Assembly (NCBI GenBank): GCA_024641505.1
Contig: JAHECY010000013.1
Span: forward strand, 1 to 64,000
DNA from: Gammaproteobacteria bacterium
Lineage (GTDB): Bacteria > Pseudomonadota > Gammaproteobacteria > SG8-11
Direction: 5' to 3'
DNA: 64,000 nucleotides
The notes beneath the pieces are model-generated. The model was not told where the DNA came from. It saw only the letters and a program-made list of their open reading frames with translations, and made no database searches. Numbering within the stretch: the stretch's first letter is position 1; every line of letters begins with the position of its first letter. Positions 8,494-20,832 of this stretch are shown piece after piece. A program made the position numbers and the translations under genes.

Positions 8494-9330
8494 ATGAAAA
8501 AGTGGGTAATCTACACCTTAGCCAGCGCGATGTTACTGGGTTTGCCGTTGGTTTCGCAGGCTGATCCGGAAGGCGACCGCAAGGCTTTCCAGGACTACTT
8601 CAAGAACCGGTTCCCGAATACACCGTTTGAAGATTTCATCAACGGCGTCTATGCCATCGATCCGGAATCCCGCGAACAGTGGGAAGCCATCGAGGAATTC
8701 CCGCCCTACGAAATCGCCATTGAAGAAGGGGAACAACTGTTTAACAAGAAGTTCGCTAACGGCAAGAGCGTGGGCTCCTGTTTCCCTAACGGTGGTAACG
8801 GTATCGCTGACCAGTATCCCTTCTTTGATACCAAACGGGGTGAAGTGGTCACATTGGCCGTGGCAGTCAATGAGTGCTTGACCGCCAATGGTGAAAAGCC
8901 GATGAAATATAAGAAAGGACCGTTGGCATCGGTACTGGCTTATATGGCCTTCACCACCCGTGGTAAAAAAGTGGATGAGAAGATACCAAAAGACCCGCGC
9001 GCTCTTGAGGCATATGAAAGTGGCAAGCAGTTTTTCTATGCTCGCCGCGGTCAGCTGAACATGTCTTGCGCCCATTGCCATGTCGACAATTCCGGCAATA
9101 AGATCCGCGCAGACTTGCTGAGCCCTGCCCTCGGTCACGTCACCCACTTCCCGGTATACCGTTCCAAGTGGGGCGAACTCGGCACCCTGCACCGTCGTTT
9201 TGGCGGCTGTAACGAACAGGTTCGTGCCAAGGCGTTTGAAGCTCAGGGTCCTGAATACCGCAACCTTGAGTATTTCATGACTTACATGAGCAACGGCCTG
9301 ACCTGGAATGGACCAGGTTCCCGCAAGTAA
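8494..9330 (+). CDS. soxA: SoxA, L-cysteine S-thiosulfotransferase subunit (apparently monohaem)
   Basis: 278 aa with a Sec signal (YTLASAMLLGLPLVSQA). The single haem motif is CAHCH at residues 192-196. The active-site cysteine, which in the family is the persulfide-modified haem ligand, is C239 in RRFGGCNEQ. In the N-terminal domain the position of the first haem site carries C96 (GSCFPNGG) and C128 (VNECLTANG) instead of CxxCH, as in monohaem SoxA proteins where a disulfide replaces the haem. SoxA with SoxX conjugates thiosulfate to the SoxY cysteine. Last gene before a strong terminator. Confidence 0.93.
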   Translation: MKKWVIYTLASAMLLGLPLVSQADPEGDRKAFQDYFKNRFPNTPFEDFINGVYAIDPESREQWEAIEEFPPYEIAIEEGEQLFNKKFANGKSVGSCFPNGGNGIADQYPFFDTKRGEVVTLAVAVNECLTANGEKPMKYKKGPLASVLAYMAFTTRGKKVDEKIPKDPRALEAYESGKQFFYARRGQLNMSCAHCHVDNSGNKIRADLLSPALGHVTHFPVYRSKWGELGTLHRRFGGCNEQVRAKAFEAQGPEYRNLEYFMTYMSNGLTWNGPGSRK

Positions 9331-9353
9331 TCATGGCCCATATCCAAAAAAAT

Positions 9354-9381
9354 ACCCGGTCTCTATGACCGGGTTTTTTTT
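9354..9381 (+). terminator. Rho-independent terminator after soxA
   Basis: A perfect 8-bp stem ACCCGGTC/GACCGGGT with a 5-base loop is followed by eight T. It lies 23 bases after the soxA stop and separates soxXYZA from soxB, so soxB must have its own promoter or depend on read-through. A partial A-run upstream may give some activity on the other strand. Confidence 0.88.
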
Positions 9382-9578
9382 GCCCATCTGCAGCATTTTT
9401 TCAGTCTGACTTCGGGCTTCGCGCCAACGATGTTATGCTAGTATGGTGTCTTCTAGCGGTCACTAACGCCGGTGTTGACGACCTCGGCAAACGATACCAA
9501 GATTGCTCTGTTACATGGGCGACTATAGGGAAACCGGGGAGTTTCCCACGTTTATCAAGCGTTATTTAGGAGGTAAAA

Positions 9579-11291
9579 ATGGGTTTAACCCGCAGAGAGT
9601 TCCTACAAATGATGGCAGTCGCCAGCGCTGCCGGCGTCAATTTGAGCACATCTAGCGCGCAGGCCGCGGATAATCTCTACAGCATTCCGAAGTTTGGCAA
9701 TGTATCGCTGCTGCACTTTACCGACTGCCATGCCCAATTACTGCCAATCTATTTCCGCGAACCCAACATTAATCTGGGCGTGGGCGACATGAAGGGAAAC
9801 GTGCCGCACATCGTCGGCAATGCCTTTTTGAAAAAATACAATATTAAGCCCGGCAGCAAGGAAGCGCATGCTTTCAGCTTCCTGGACTTCGAGAACGCCG
9901 CGCGCCGTTTCGGCAAAGTCGGCGGATTTGCGCACCTGCGCACCCTGGTAAAGCAAATCAGGGCGCAACGCGCAGGCTCGCTGTTACTGGACGGTGGCGA
10001 CACCTGGCAGGGTTCCGCAACCTCCCTGTGGACCAATGCGCAAGACATGGTAGATGCCTGTAAATTGTTGGGCGTCGACGTCATGACCGGCCACTGGGAA
10101 TTCACATTTGGCGCGGAACGCGTGCAGGAAGTCATCGAAAAAGACTTCCAGGACTCCATCAGTTTCGTCGCTCAGAACGTCATCGACGCCGAATGGGGTG
10201 AGGGTGTGTTCGATCCTTACGTCATCAAGGAAGTCAACGGCGTACCCGTCGCCATCATCGGCCAAGCCTTCCCGTATACCCCCATCGCCAATCCACGTTA
10301 TATGGTCGAAAAATGGAGCTTCGGCATACGGGACGATCGCATGCAGGAAATGGTGAACAAAGCGCGCGATGAAGGCGCCAAGGCCGTAATTGTGCTTTCG
10401 CACAATGGTATGGATGTGGATCTGAAGATGGCCAGCCGCGTGCGCGGCATCGACGCCATCATGGGCGGCCATACCCATGACGCGGTACCGGCACCGGTGG
10501 AAGTCAGCAACGCCGGTGGCAAAACCCTGGTCATCAACTCTGGTTCCAATGGAAAATTTCTTTCCGTACTCGACCTGGATGTAAAGGGCGGCAAGGTCGC
10601 CGGCTACAAGTTCAACCAGTTACCGGTATTTTCCAATTTGTTGCCCGCGGACCAGGAGATGCAGGACTATATCGACAGCGTTCGTAAGCCGTATCTGGCC
10701 CGGCTCAACGAAAAACTCGCGGTCGCCGAAGACACCCTGTACCGGCGCGGCAACTTCAATGGCACCTTCGACCAGCTGATCTGCGACGCCATGCTGGAAG
10801 TAAAAGACGCGGAAATCGCTTTCTCCCCGGGCTTCCGGTGGGGCGTCAGTGTATTGCCCGGTGATGACATCACTTTTGAGCATGTCATGACTCAGACCGC
10901 AATCACCTATGCCACGTCGACACTCAATGAACTGGATGGCGAATTCATAAAAACCGTGCTGGAAGATGTCGCCGACAATCTGTTTAACGCCGATCCTTAT
11001 TACCAGCAAGGGGGTGACATGGTGCGCGTGGGCGGACTCAAGTACGACATCGACCCGATGGAGTCCATTGGCAAACGTATCACCAATATGACGCTCAATG
11101 GCAAAGCCATCAATCCAAAGAAGAAGTACAAGGTGGCGGGCTGGGCCAGTGTGCAGCAGATTCCGGAAGGCAAGCCCATATGGGATGTGGTCGCGGAGTA
11201 CCTGCGCAGCAAGAAAACCATCAAGATTAAAGAGCTCAACGTGCCGAACATCAAAGGCATGAAATCCAATCCTGGCTATGAGACTCTCTAG
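9579..11291 (+). CDS. soxB: SoxB, thiosulfohydrolase (di-manganese sulfate-releasing enzyme)
   Basis: 570 aa. A twin-arginine signal (TRREFLQMMAVASAAG) directs it to the periplasm. It belongs to the 5'-nucleotidase-like metallophosphoesterases: LLHFTDCHAQLLP, LLDGGDTWQGS, VMTGHWEFTFG, VIVLSHNGMDVD and IMGGHTHDAV supply the dinuclear metal ligands. SoxB hydrolyses the SoxY-thiosulfonate and releases sulfate. Length and motifs are complete. The start is supported by AGGAGG 6 bases before the ATG. It lies about 200 bases beyond the soxA terminator, so it forms a separate unit. soxCD is not seen in the window. Confidence 0.95.
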   Translation: MGLTRREFLQMMAVASAAGVNLSTSSAQAADNLYSIPKFGNVSLLHFTDCHAQLLPIYFREPNINLGVGDMKGNVPHIVGNAFLKKYNIKPGSKEAHAFSFLDFENAARRFGKVGGFAHLRTLVKQIRAQRAGSLLLDGGDTWQGSATSLWTNAQDMVDACKLLGVDVMTGHWEFTFGAERVQEVIEKDFQDSISFVAQNVIDAEWGEGVFDPYVIKEVNGVPVAIIGQAFPYTPIANPRYMVEKWSFGIRDDRMQEMVNKARDEGAKAVIVLSHNGMDVDLKMASRVRGIDAIMGGHTHDAVPAPVEVSNAGGKTLVINSGSNGKFLSVLDLDVKGGKVAGYKFNQLPVFSNLLPADQEMQDYIDSVRKPYLARLNEKLAVAEDTLYRRGNFNGTFDQLICDAMLEVKDAEIAFSPGFRWGVSVLPGDDITFEHVMTQTAITYATSTLNELDGEFIKTVLEDVADNLFNADPYYQQGGDMVRVGGLKYDIDPMESIGKRITNMTLNGKAINPKKKYKVAGWASVQQIPEGKPIWDVVAEYLRSKKTIKIKELNVPNIKGMKSNPGYETL

Positions 11292-11694
11292 CACTCATTG
11301 GCAACTTCAACAACCCTCGCCCGGGACGCAAAACACCAACGAAAATTTTAGAGTGATTTGCGTCCTGGCGGGGTGCCCGCGCCACCAGGCAAGAAAACGT
11401 TTGCCGCTGCTGCACCTGAGCGACGTTGAGCTTTAATCGGGAACAACTCTGCACGTCTGCCGTTCTGGCAAGAACTGGTGGTCCATGCGTATAATCAGCT
11501 GACAACCGGTATACGCTTGGTAGCGCCGGTGCCGCTAATGGTGCGTGTTACGCACCCTACCGAATCTGTTCACTGCGCCAGGCACACATGGATGTCACCG
11601 TATTTAACCCATAGACCACTAGATAGTTATTGCGGGAACGATAGTGCCCGAGAACAGATCCAATCATTCCGTCGGCGTGGTTTCAGGTGCGTTG
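11292..11694. other. Intergenic region between soxB and lptG
   Basis: About 400 bases between convergent genes. It contains one half-copy of the GGTGCGT...ACGCACCCTAC repeat (11540-11560) and an inverted pair of roughly GTTTTGCGTCC and GGACGCAAAAC type around 11320-11370, but no credible gene. No clear T-run terminator for soxB is visible. Confidence 0.4.
11540..11560. repeat. Palindromic intergenic repeat, single unit
   Basis: The 21-base unit is an imperfect palindrome of GGTGCGT and ACGCACC, followed by CTAC. The same end sequence occurs at 34.3-34.4 kb and twice at 46.3-46.4 kb, always between genes. It resembles REP-type dispersed elements. Confidence 0.6.
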
Positions 11695-12759
11695 TTAGTG
11701 CACGCGTTTCATTAGTACTATGGCGATAAACGCGAAAATCACCGTTGGTGTCACCGCGCTCAGAAAGGGATCGAATTCGAACACCAGGGTGAGGTAATTG
11801 AACACCCTGTTGAACAGATGAAATCCGATGCCCACCAGCGATCCCACGAGTATCCTCTGCCCTACCCCCACAGAACGCAGCGGACCGAATACAAAGGGAA
11901 TGGCCAGATAAATCATCACCGTGGCAATCACCGGCGCCACTATCTTGTTCCAGAGCGCCAACTCATAGCGGCCGGCATTCAACCCATTTTCATGCAAATA
12001 AGTCACATATTGATATAAACCCACAAGGGTCAACGTCGTGGGCTTGACCGAAACCACGTCCAGCAAATCAGGACTCAAATTGGTGTTCCAGATGGTTTCC
12101 GTCTGGTTGGATGTCAACACTTGCGTGGGGCTGAAGTCATTCACCACGACACCGCTGAGCAACCATTGACCGTTCTTGAAATGAGCCTCCCGGGCGTAAA
12201 GCATTTGTTGCAGATGCTTTTTCTCGTTGAATTCAAATACCGAAATCCCACCGAGACGCTCGCCGGCGAGTATTTCACGTATATTTATGAAACTCGCGCC
12301 ATCCCGCGCCCATAACCCACGGGTTTTCTCGTATGAGAGCTTGTCCGATCTGGCCACCGAACGCGTCACCTGACCCAGCTTATCAGCCACCGGCGCCACA
12401 TACTCGCCAATCAATGTGGAAATGACAATCAGCGAGAACCCCACTTTCATCACCGAAAACGTAATGCGCCGGAGCGACACACCGGCGGCGCGAATTACTG
12501 TGAGTTCACTGTTACCCGCCATCATGCCCAGACCAATAATACTGCCCAGCAAACCGGCGATCGGAAACAGCTCATACACCAGACGGGGCATTGTAAGCAA
12601 AGTGTATTCGGCGGCCGCCTCCGCGGTATAACTTCCTTTACCGACATTCTGCAATTCTTCGATAAAACCGAAAAACGCGAACAGTACCAGCAACACCGTC
12701 AGCACGATGCTGATATTGATCAGCACCGTCATGCCAATGTAGCGGTCGATGAGCCTCAT
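11695..12759 (-). CDS. lptG: LptG, permease of the LPS export ABC transporter
   Basis: 354 aa from the ATG at 12759, which overlaps the lptF stop as ATGA; the longer in-frame start at 12855 would lie deep inside lptF and is rejected. The N-terminus MRLIDRYIGMTVLINISIVL, the membrane segments (LLVLFAFFGFIEEL, LFPIAGLLGSIIGLGMMAGN, IMIYLAIPFVFGPL-type region) and the central periplasmic beta-jellyroll part are the YjgP/YjgQ family pattern. With LptF and LptB it extracts lipopolysaccharide from the inner membrane and feeds the LptC-A bridge. The RAAGVSL motif after the second membrane segment is the coupling helix region. Confidence 0.93.
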   Translation of the reverse strand: MRLIDRYIGMTVLINISIVLTVLLVLFAFFGFIEELQNVGKGSYTAEAAAEYTLLTMPRLVYELFPIAGLLGSIIGLGMMAGNSELTVIRAAGVSLRRITFSVMKVGFSLIVISTLIGEYVAPVADKLGQVTRSVARSDKLSYEKTRGLWARDGASFINIREILAGERLGGISVFEFNEKKHLQQMLYAREAHFKNGQWLLSGVVVNDFSPTQVLTSNQTETIWNTNLSPDLLDVVSVKPTTLTLVGLYQYVTYLHENGLNAGRYELALWNKIVAPVIATVMIYLAIPFVFGPLRSVGVGQRILVGSLVGIGFHLFNRVFNYLTLVFEFDPFLSAVTPTVIFAFIAIVLMKRVH

Positions 12760-13847
12760 GTCGCCAATCTCGGCCGCACCACGATATAACGCCAGCCGTA
12801 TTGCTGAATGAACATGGCCAGCACGGTAAGTCCCAGCAGCACATGTATCCACCACAAACCCAGGCTGGGTGGCAAAACGCCATTTCTAATCCAGCTTTGA
12901 CCGATCCCCAGAAGGTTGTAATAAAGGACATAAACCAGAATACCGGCGAACAGCTTGCCATAGCGCCCTTGCCGGGGCGAGGTACGGCTCAGCAACACCG
13001 CCATAATGGACATCATCACCGCACTAATGGGCATGGCGATACGCCAATGCAGCTCCGCGACATCCTTCAGATTATCGGAGCTCCATAATGCAGCAGTGGA
13101 TTTTGCGTCAACATTGCGGGATTGCGCGCCGCCTTCCTTGGGATCGATACGCACCGCGCTCTTCTCGTATCGATAGATCTGGAAATCATTGCGCCCTGGC
13201 TCACCCTCATAACGATAACCATCCTCCAATACCAGGAAACGGTCACCGGTGTCGGGTTCTGTATATTGATAGCCGCCATCGGCGAGATATACCGTGGTCT
13301 TGGCGCCCTGACCGGTGAACACAAAAACATTCTGCATGCGCAATTTGTCCTTTGACAATCCCTCGACATAGAACACGTCCTGACCATTACCAAGACTCTG
13401 GAATTTACCTTGTACCAGGGCGGCCAGATCATACTGCGAATCCGCGATATCCCGTATTTTCAATCCCTGTTCGACGGACCAGGGCGATATGTACAAGGAC
13501 AGGAGCGCTACTACCATGCCGAACGCCAGAGCCAGCCCGATCATGACACGCAAAATCTTGCTGGTCCCGATACCACCGGCAGCCATTGCCGTGATTTCAC
13601 TGTCTTTGTACATGCGACCGAAAGACACCAGAATTGCGATATAGAACGATATGGGCAGCAGCAATACCAGGGAACTGATGGTCAACGTCGTCAGCAGTTG
13701 TAACACCAAGTCTGCGGGGATACGACCTGCGGCGGCGTCAGCGAGAAAGCGGGCAAAATGTCGCCCCAGAAATACCAGCAGCAATACGGAGGTCACAGCG
13801 ACCAGCGTTTGCACGGTTTCTTTGATTAAATATCGGGCAATTATCAA
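12756..13847 (-). CDS. lptF: LptF, permease of the LPS export ABC transporter
   Basis: 363 aa. The N-terminus MIIARYLIKETVQTLVAVTS followed by LLLVFLGRHFARFLADAAAG is typical of LptF. Membrane segments lie at the N-terminus (three) and the C-terminus (three, including ISAVMMSIMAVLLSRTSPRQ and LLGLTVLAMFIQQYGW), with the periplasmic jellyroll domain between them (about residues 130-260). It pairs with LptG in the LptB2FG exporter. It is the first gene of lptFG, translationally coupled to lptG by a 4-base overlap, and divergent from pepA, the conserved gammaproteobacterial order. Confidence 0.94.
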   Translation of the reverse strand: MIIARYLIKETVQTLVAVTSVLLLVFLGRHFARFLADAAAGRIPADLVLQLLTTLTISSLVLLLPISFYIAILVSFGRMYKDSEITAMAAGGIGTSKILRVMIGLALAFGMVVALLSLYISPWSVEQGLKIRDIADSQYDLAALVQGKFQSLGNGQDVFYVEGLSKDKLRMQNVFVFTGQGAKTTVYLADGGYQYTEPDTGDRFLVLEDGYRYEGEPGRNDFQIYRYEKSAVRIDPKEGGAQSRNVDAKSTAALWSSDNLKDVAELHWRIAMPISAVMMSIMAVLLSRTSPRQGRYGKLFAGILVYVLYYNLLGIGQSWIRNGVLPPSLGLWWIHVLLGLTVLAMFIQQYGWRYIVVRPRLAT

Positions 13848-13899
13848 TGTCGGCTAACACTTGACCGGAATTCAACAACAAAAAGCGGTTCAGTTACAC

Positions 13900-13927
13900 T
13901 TGGCTACACCCAGTTTCCCACTATAAT
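13900..13927 (+). promoter_or_regulatory. Probable sigma-70 promoter for pepA
   Basis: TTGGCT (13900-13905, four of six consensus bases) and a perfect TATAAT (13922-13927) are separated by 16 bases, in the divergent interval between lptF and pepA. Transcription would start about 120 bases before the pepA ATG. Confidence 0.55.
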
Positions 13928-14055
13928 TAGCAGAATATGTGTACAGCCCATGACCTCATCCGCCGATTCAGCGTAACATACCCCACCCCGGCCTGGGACA
14001 CAACGCATCTCCGCAGACTTACCCCAACACTGGCGCTATGCAAAGGCAGTAATTT

Positions 14056-15546
14056 ATGGAATTTTTGATCAAAAGCGGTACCCCTGAAAAACAGCGCACG
14101 GCCTGTGTCGTGGTTGGTGTATTCGAGCCCCGACGACTGACCGGCCCTGCGGATGATCTCGATAAAGCCGCCGACGGCTACCTGTCCAACCTCATTCGGC
14201 GCGGCGATCTCGAAGGTAAACTGGGTCAGTGGATATTGCTGCACAACGTTCCCAACACCTTGTCCGATCGGGTACTTCTGGTAGGTTGTGGTCGGGAGCG
14301 TGAACTGGGAGACGAGCAATACCGGCGGATTCTTGCCCAAACCGCAAGGACACTCAACGAAACCGGTTCGATGGAAGCGGTCTCCTACTTACCGGAGCTG
14401 AACGTCAAAGGCCGGGACACCCATTGGAAAGTACGCCAAGCCCTGGAAACAACCCAGGACGCTTTGTACCGTTTCGATCAGCTCAAGAGTAAAAAGGACA
14501 GCACGCGACGCCCCCTTCGAAAAATGGTTTTTTGCGTCCCCAGCCGCCGGGATCTGGGCCCCGGCGAACTCGCCGTCCAGGAGGGTCAAGCCATTGCCCG
14601 CGGGGTTTCACTGGCAAAGGATTTAGCCAATATGCCCGGCAATATCTGCACCCCCACCTATCTCGCTGACCAGGCTGTGGAACTGGCCACCAGATTCCCT
14701 AAAATCACTACCTCTATCATGGAAGAAGCTGAAATGAAAAAGCTGGGCATGGGTGCCCTGCTGTCAGTGTCCAAAGGCAGCCGGGAACCCGCAAAGCTGA
14801 TCACCATGAGCTACAAAGGGGGCAAGAAGAGCAAGCCGATCGTGCTCGTCGGCAAGGGACTGACTTTCGACGCCGGCGGAATTTCACTAAAATCCGCACC
14901 GGACATGGATGAGATGAAATATGACATGTGCGGCGCCGCCAGCGTGTTTGGCACCCTCTCGGCGGTGGCGGAAATGAACCTGCCGATCAATGTCATCGGC
15001 ATCACGCCGTGTTCGGAAAACCTGCCCGATGGTGCGGCCAATAAACCCGGTGACGTGGTCACCACCATGTCCGGCCAAACCGTGGAAATCCTCAATACGG
15101 ATGCGGAAGGCCGTCTGATCTTGTGTGACTCCCTGACCTATGCCGAACGTTTTGAGCCGGATGTGGTTATCGATATCGCCACACTCACCGGCGCCTGCGT
15201 GGTTGCGCTGGGTTCACATGCCAGTGGCTTGCTGGGAAACCACAGCCCTCTGGTGCACGATATTTTAAATGCCGGCAAGCACAGTGGTGACCGTGCCTGG
15301 GAAATGCCACTCTGGGAGGAATACCAAGAACAATTGCGCAGCAATTTCGCGGATATGGCCAATGTGGGTGGACGCGAGGCTGGCACAATTACTGCAGCCT
15401 GTTTTTTAGCCAGGTATACCAAGAAGTTTCATTGGGCTCACTTGGACATAGCCGGTACGGCATGGCGTCGCGGCAAGGAAAAAGGCGCCACCGGTCGGCC
15501 AGTGCCCCTGCTGACCCAATATATCCTGGCCCGTGTACAACCTTAA
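14056..15546 (+). CDS. pepA: Leucyl aminopeptidase (PepA, M17 family)
   Basis: 496 aa. The C-terminal catalytic domain has the M17 signatures [19 protein letters not shown] (metal ligands Lys and Asp), [14 protein letters not shown] and the family signature [18 protein letters not shown]. The N-terminal half is the alpha/beta domain which in PepA also contacts DNA. It is a cytoplasmic, hexameric, two-metal enzyme that removes N-terminal residues from peptides; in E. coli it also acts in ColE1 resolution. Divergent from lptFG and followed immediately by holC, whose first possible ATG shares one base with the pepA stop (TAATG). Confidence 0.95.
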   Translation: MEFLIKSGTPEKQRTACVVVGVFEPRRLTGPADDLDKAADGYLSNLIRRGDLEGKLGQWILLHNVPNTLSDRVLLVGCGRERELGDEQYRRILAQTARTLNETGSMEAVSYLPELNVKGRDTHWKVRQALETTQDALYRFDQLKSKKDSTRRPLRKMVFCVPSRRDLGPGELAVQEGQAIARGVSLAKDLANMPGNICTPTYLADQAVELATRFPKITTSIMEEAEMKKLGMGALLSVSKGSREPAKLITMSYKGGKKSKPIVLVGKGLTFDAGGISLKSAPDMDEMKYDMCGAASVFGTLSAVAEMNLPINVIGITPCSENLPDGAANKPGDVVTTMSGQTVEILNTDAEGRLILCDSLTYAERFEPDVVIDIATLTGACVVALGSHASGLLGNHSPLVHDILNAGKHSGDRAWEMPLWEEYQEQLRSNFADMANVGGREAGTITAACFLARYTKKFHWAHLDIAGTAWRRGKEKGATGRPVPLLTQYILARVQP

Positions 15547-15560
15547 TGGTTGGTAGACGG

Positions 15561-15995
15561 ATGACCCAGGTAGATTTTTACGTCATCGAAGAACAAAGTG
15601 CGAAAAGCCGGGAAACTCTGGCTTGTCGTATCGCTGAAAAGGCCTGGACCCAGGGTAAGCGTATTTTTATCCATACCCAGGACCAAGCTCAGGCCGAACA
15701 GATGGACACTTTATTGTGGACGTTCCGGCAAGGAAGTTTTTTGCCGCACGAATTGATGGGCAGTCAAGATTACGACGCGCAAACGGCCATACATATCGGG
15801 TATGGCCAGGAACCTGGCGGTGACACCCAGGTACTCATCAATCTGAACGATCAGGTGCCCGCCTTTTTCAGCCGCTTTGAGCGTGTGGCGGAGGTCATCA
15901 ATGATGACGCGAGCATTAAACAGTTAGCCAGGAAGCGTTACCAATTCTACCGAGACAGAGGTTATCCGTTGGACACACACAAACTCAACCCATAA
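15561..15995 (+). CDS. holC: DNA polymerase III chi subunit (HolC)
   Basis: 144 aa from the ATG at 15561. An ATG at 15546 overlapping the pepA stop is in frame and would add five residues (MVGRR); the shorter form fits the family N-terminus MTQVDFYVIEEQ. Typical chi features follow: ACRIAEKAWTQGKRIFIHTQ, MDTLLWTFRQGSFLPHEL, VLINLNDQVPAFFSRFERVA and the end LARKRYQFYRDRGYPLDTHKL. Chi links the clamp loader to single-stranded-DNA-binding protein. The pepA-holC-(unknown)-valS order is conserved in gammaproteobacteria. Confidence 0.92.
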   Translation: MTQVDFYVIEEQSAKSRETLACRIAEKAWTQGKRIFIHTQDQAQAEQMDTLLWTFRQGSFLPHELMGSQDYDAQTAIHIGYGQEPGGDTQVLINLNDQVPAFFSRFERVAEVINDDASIKQLARKRYQFYRDRGYPLDTHKLNP

Positions 15996-16013
15996 TTTCA
16001 CAGCGGAGGCATC

Positions 16014-16493
16014 ATGATTCCGGTACGCAAGCCCATCACGCCAAATTCCGGCACGGTAGACTTATCCCAGGACGATTACCGGTTCACGCCATCCATCAAA
16101 GATGTTCATTTCGACGTTCACTACACCGTGGACCATCATATTCCCACGTTAAGCGATGTGGCGGACCATGATTACCTGGCACTCGAAGAAAGTTTCGAAG
16201 AGCCACTAGCTGAATTTCCGGCAGATGACGCAGCTGTTGAATCGATTAAAGAGACGCTTGATACCGGCACAATTCGACTAAGCCCGGATCTGTTGCAACA
16301 AATCGTCAAAGAAATGAAAGCGGAGGTGATGGCCGAGGTTAAAACCCTGTTACGCACCGCGATCTCGCGCCAGGTTTGCCAAACTGTGGGCATCGCCACC
16401 AAAGATCTGCGCAAGCGCATTCAAAATGAAGTGGAGTCCACCCTGCCGGAATTGGTATCGTCCGCGGTCGCACAACACGGCACGCACAACTGA
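16014..16493 (+). CDS. Conserved-context protein of unknown function between holC and valS
   Basis: 159 aa, acidic in the middle and helical at the C-terminus. It starts 18 bases after holC with a good ribosome site (GGAGG), so it is probably cotranscribed with pepA-holC. No membrane segment or signal peptide is visible. Residues 85-159 (LSPDLLQQIVKEMKAEVMAE, then the VKTLLRTAISRQVCQ region and LRKRIQNEVESTLPELV) look amphipathic and could form a coiled coil or oligomerisation helix. A related small acidic protein beside holC is known in other gammaproteobacteria, but I do not recall a function for it. A link to the replisome is only suggested by position. Confidence 0.65.
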   Translation: MIPVRKPITPNSGTVDLSQDDYRFTPSIKDVHFDVHYTVDHHIPTLSDVADHDYLALEESFEEPLAEFPADDAAVESIKETLDTGTIRLSPDLLQQIVKEMKAEVMAEVKTLLRTAISRQVCQTVGIATKDLRKRIQNEVESTLPELVSSAVAQHGTHN

Positions 16494-16916
16494 TCGCTTG
16501 CTGAGGTAACGCGCAGGGCGTGTCTTTCCCACCCCGCGCGCATCCGCGCATCTTTTCAGCAACGCAGAACGATAGCTGACACGAGGCGGCGGCAAAACCC
16601 GGAGTAACACCATCTGTCAGAACTCACTGCCTGGCCTCTCGACCGGCAACCTCTTTGTTACCGGTACGACTCATCCATCAAAACATTTCAACTTCACCAT
16701 GCAGTGAATTGTCGGCACTCATCTCGGGCCTATGTTTCAGCCTGCACCATTCCTGGCAATTGGCGATATTCGCCAAACATATAAAATATATTGATGAGTC
16801 TGCCCATGACCTCCCCCCCTATCCCCACGCTGCGCATTCCATTCGGTGGGGATTGGGCTATAGTGAATAGAAGAAGTGAGGAGTCCCGAACAAATCAACG
16901 AAGAGGAGATTAGTTT
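16494..16916. other. Intergenic region between the unknown holC-neighbour and the deacylase gene
   Basis: About 420 bases. There is a long imperfect hairpin-like sequence around 16820-16852 (CCCCAC...GTGGGG). Open frames here show no recognisable domain. The ribosome site of the next gene (GAGGAG) lies at 16901-16906. No RNA gene is recognised. Confidence 0.35.
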
Positions 16917-17387
16917 ATGGCTATCGCTCTTACCCTCAAGCAGTACCTGGAACACTGCAATATTGACTATGATGTGGTACGTCACAAACCCACGTCCAAC
17001 AGCATGGATACTGCGGCCGTCGCCCACGTTCCCGGCGACCGGCTGATCAAGTCAGTCATTCTCAAGGACGATACCGGCTTTCTGATGGCGGTATTGCCCT
17101 CCACCTATCATGTCAAACTTGGCGCACTTGATCGCCAGTTACGGCGGCACTTGGGTCTGGTCACGGAGGATGAGCTCGGCGAACTGTTCAGTGATTGTGA
17201 GTTAGGCGCAATTCCCCCAGTGGGCAACGCTTATCATGTGGATACCATCATTGATAAAAGAGTCATGGATCATTCCGACATTTACTTTGAAGCCGGGGAT
17301 CACACGCAACTCATTCGCATGAACAGTGAGTCCTTCAAGCGTCTGATGGTGGATGCGACACAGGGGGAATTTACGCAACATATATAA
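16917..17387 (+). CDS. YbaK/EbsC-type aminoacyl-tRNA deacylase domain protein
   Basis: 156 aa, a single YbaK/ProRS-associated domain. Seen: HCNIDYDVVRHKPTSNSMDT, the conserved lysine in DRLIKSVILKDDTGFLMAVL, and GELFSDCELGAIPPVGNAYH, which holds the conserved GxxPPxG-like loop of the family. Such free-standing domains hydrolyse mischarged tRNAs (Cys-, Ala- or Ser-tRNA depending on subfamily) in the cytoplasm. The subfamily cannot be settled by eye. A good ribosome site (GAGGAG) precedes the ATG. It is flanked by about 400-base gaps and is probably transcribed alone. Confidence 0.82.
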   Translation: MAIALTLKQYLEHCNIDYDVVRHKPTSNSMDTAAVAHVPGDRLIKSVILKDDTGFLMAVLPSTYHVKLGALDRQLRRHLGLVTEDELGELFSDCELGAIPPVGNAYHVDTIIDKRVMDHSDIYFEAGDHTQLIRMNSESFKRLMVDATQGEFTQHI

Positions 17388-17764
17388 ACGGTATCTACCC
17401 ACAACCACAAACTTTCGCCACGCCGCGCAACGCAACGCGCAGCATTGTCGTGTCTTTCCTTGACGCGGCTGTTGTCGTCGGAAGGCGGTAACTCTGTGCG
17501 TTTTAATATTGCAGAGATCCTGATCGTTTATCCTGCTGCACCACGGCTTTGCACTCGTGTAAGCGCGCCCGGTCACCCCCCTGGTTTTTCCCTGTCCGTC
17601 CCAGCGCAAATATTCCGCTCGTCACGCATGGCATTTATCACTCCAAGCTGCGCCTGACTCGTTCCCAGCGCTGAATCTGGGCTATAATACGCGCCCGTTA
17701 CCCCACCGCCAGCGGGACGGTAAACGGACGCCCTGTTCCCAACCCTGAAGACGTACAAAAGCTC
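17388..17764. other. Intergenic region upstream of valS
   Basis: About 380 bases. It carries the probable valS -10 element at 17683-17688. No gene-like frame, terminator with a T-run or RNA structure is obvious; a valS leader of about 70 bases would remain between the predicted transcript start and the ATG. Confidence 0.4.
17683..17688 (+). promoter_or_regulatory. Probable -10 element of the valS promoter
   Basis: A perfect TATAAT lies 76 bases upstream of the valS ATG. The -35 position is poor, so this rests mainly on the -10 match and its location. Confidence 0.45.
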
Positions 17765-20653
<2,889 letters not shown>

Positions 20654-20832
20654 GGTGCTGAATGCGGTATAAAAACCCCTGAGTACGATGTCGCGACAAA
20701 GTATAAAGTGTGCAAATTTACTATGGATGCGTCAACTTTGTTCACAGCTCACGGTACATGATCGGGATACATTATCTGCAGGTCAGGCGTGCAGCGCAGC
20801 TGACAACCACCACATCACAGGAGGCAGGCGTC

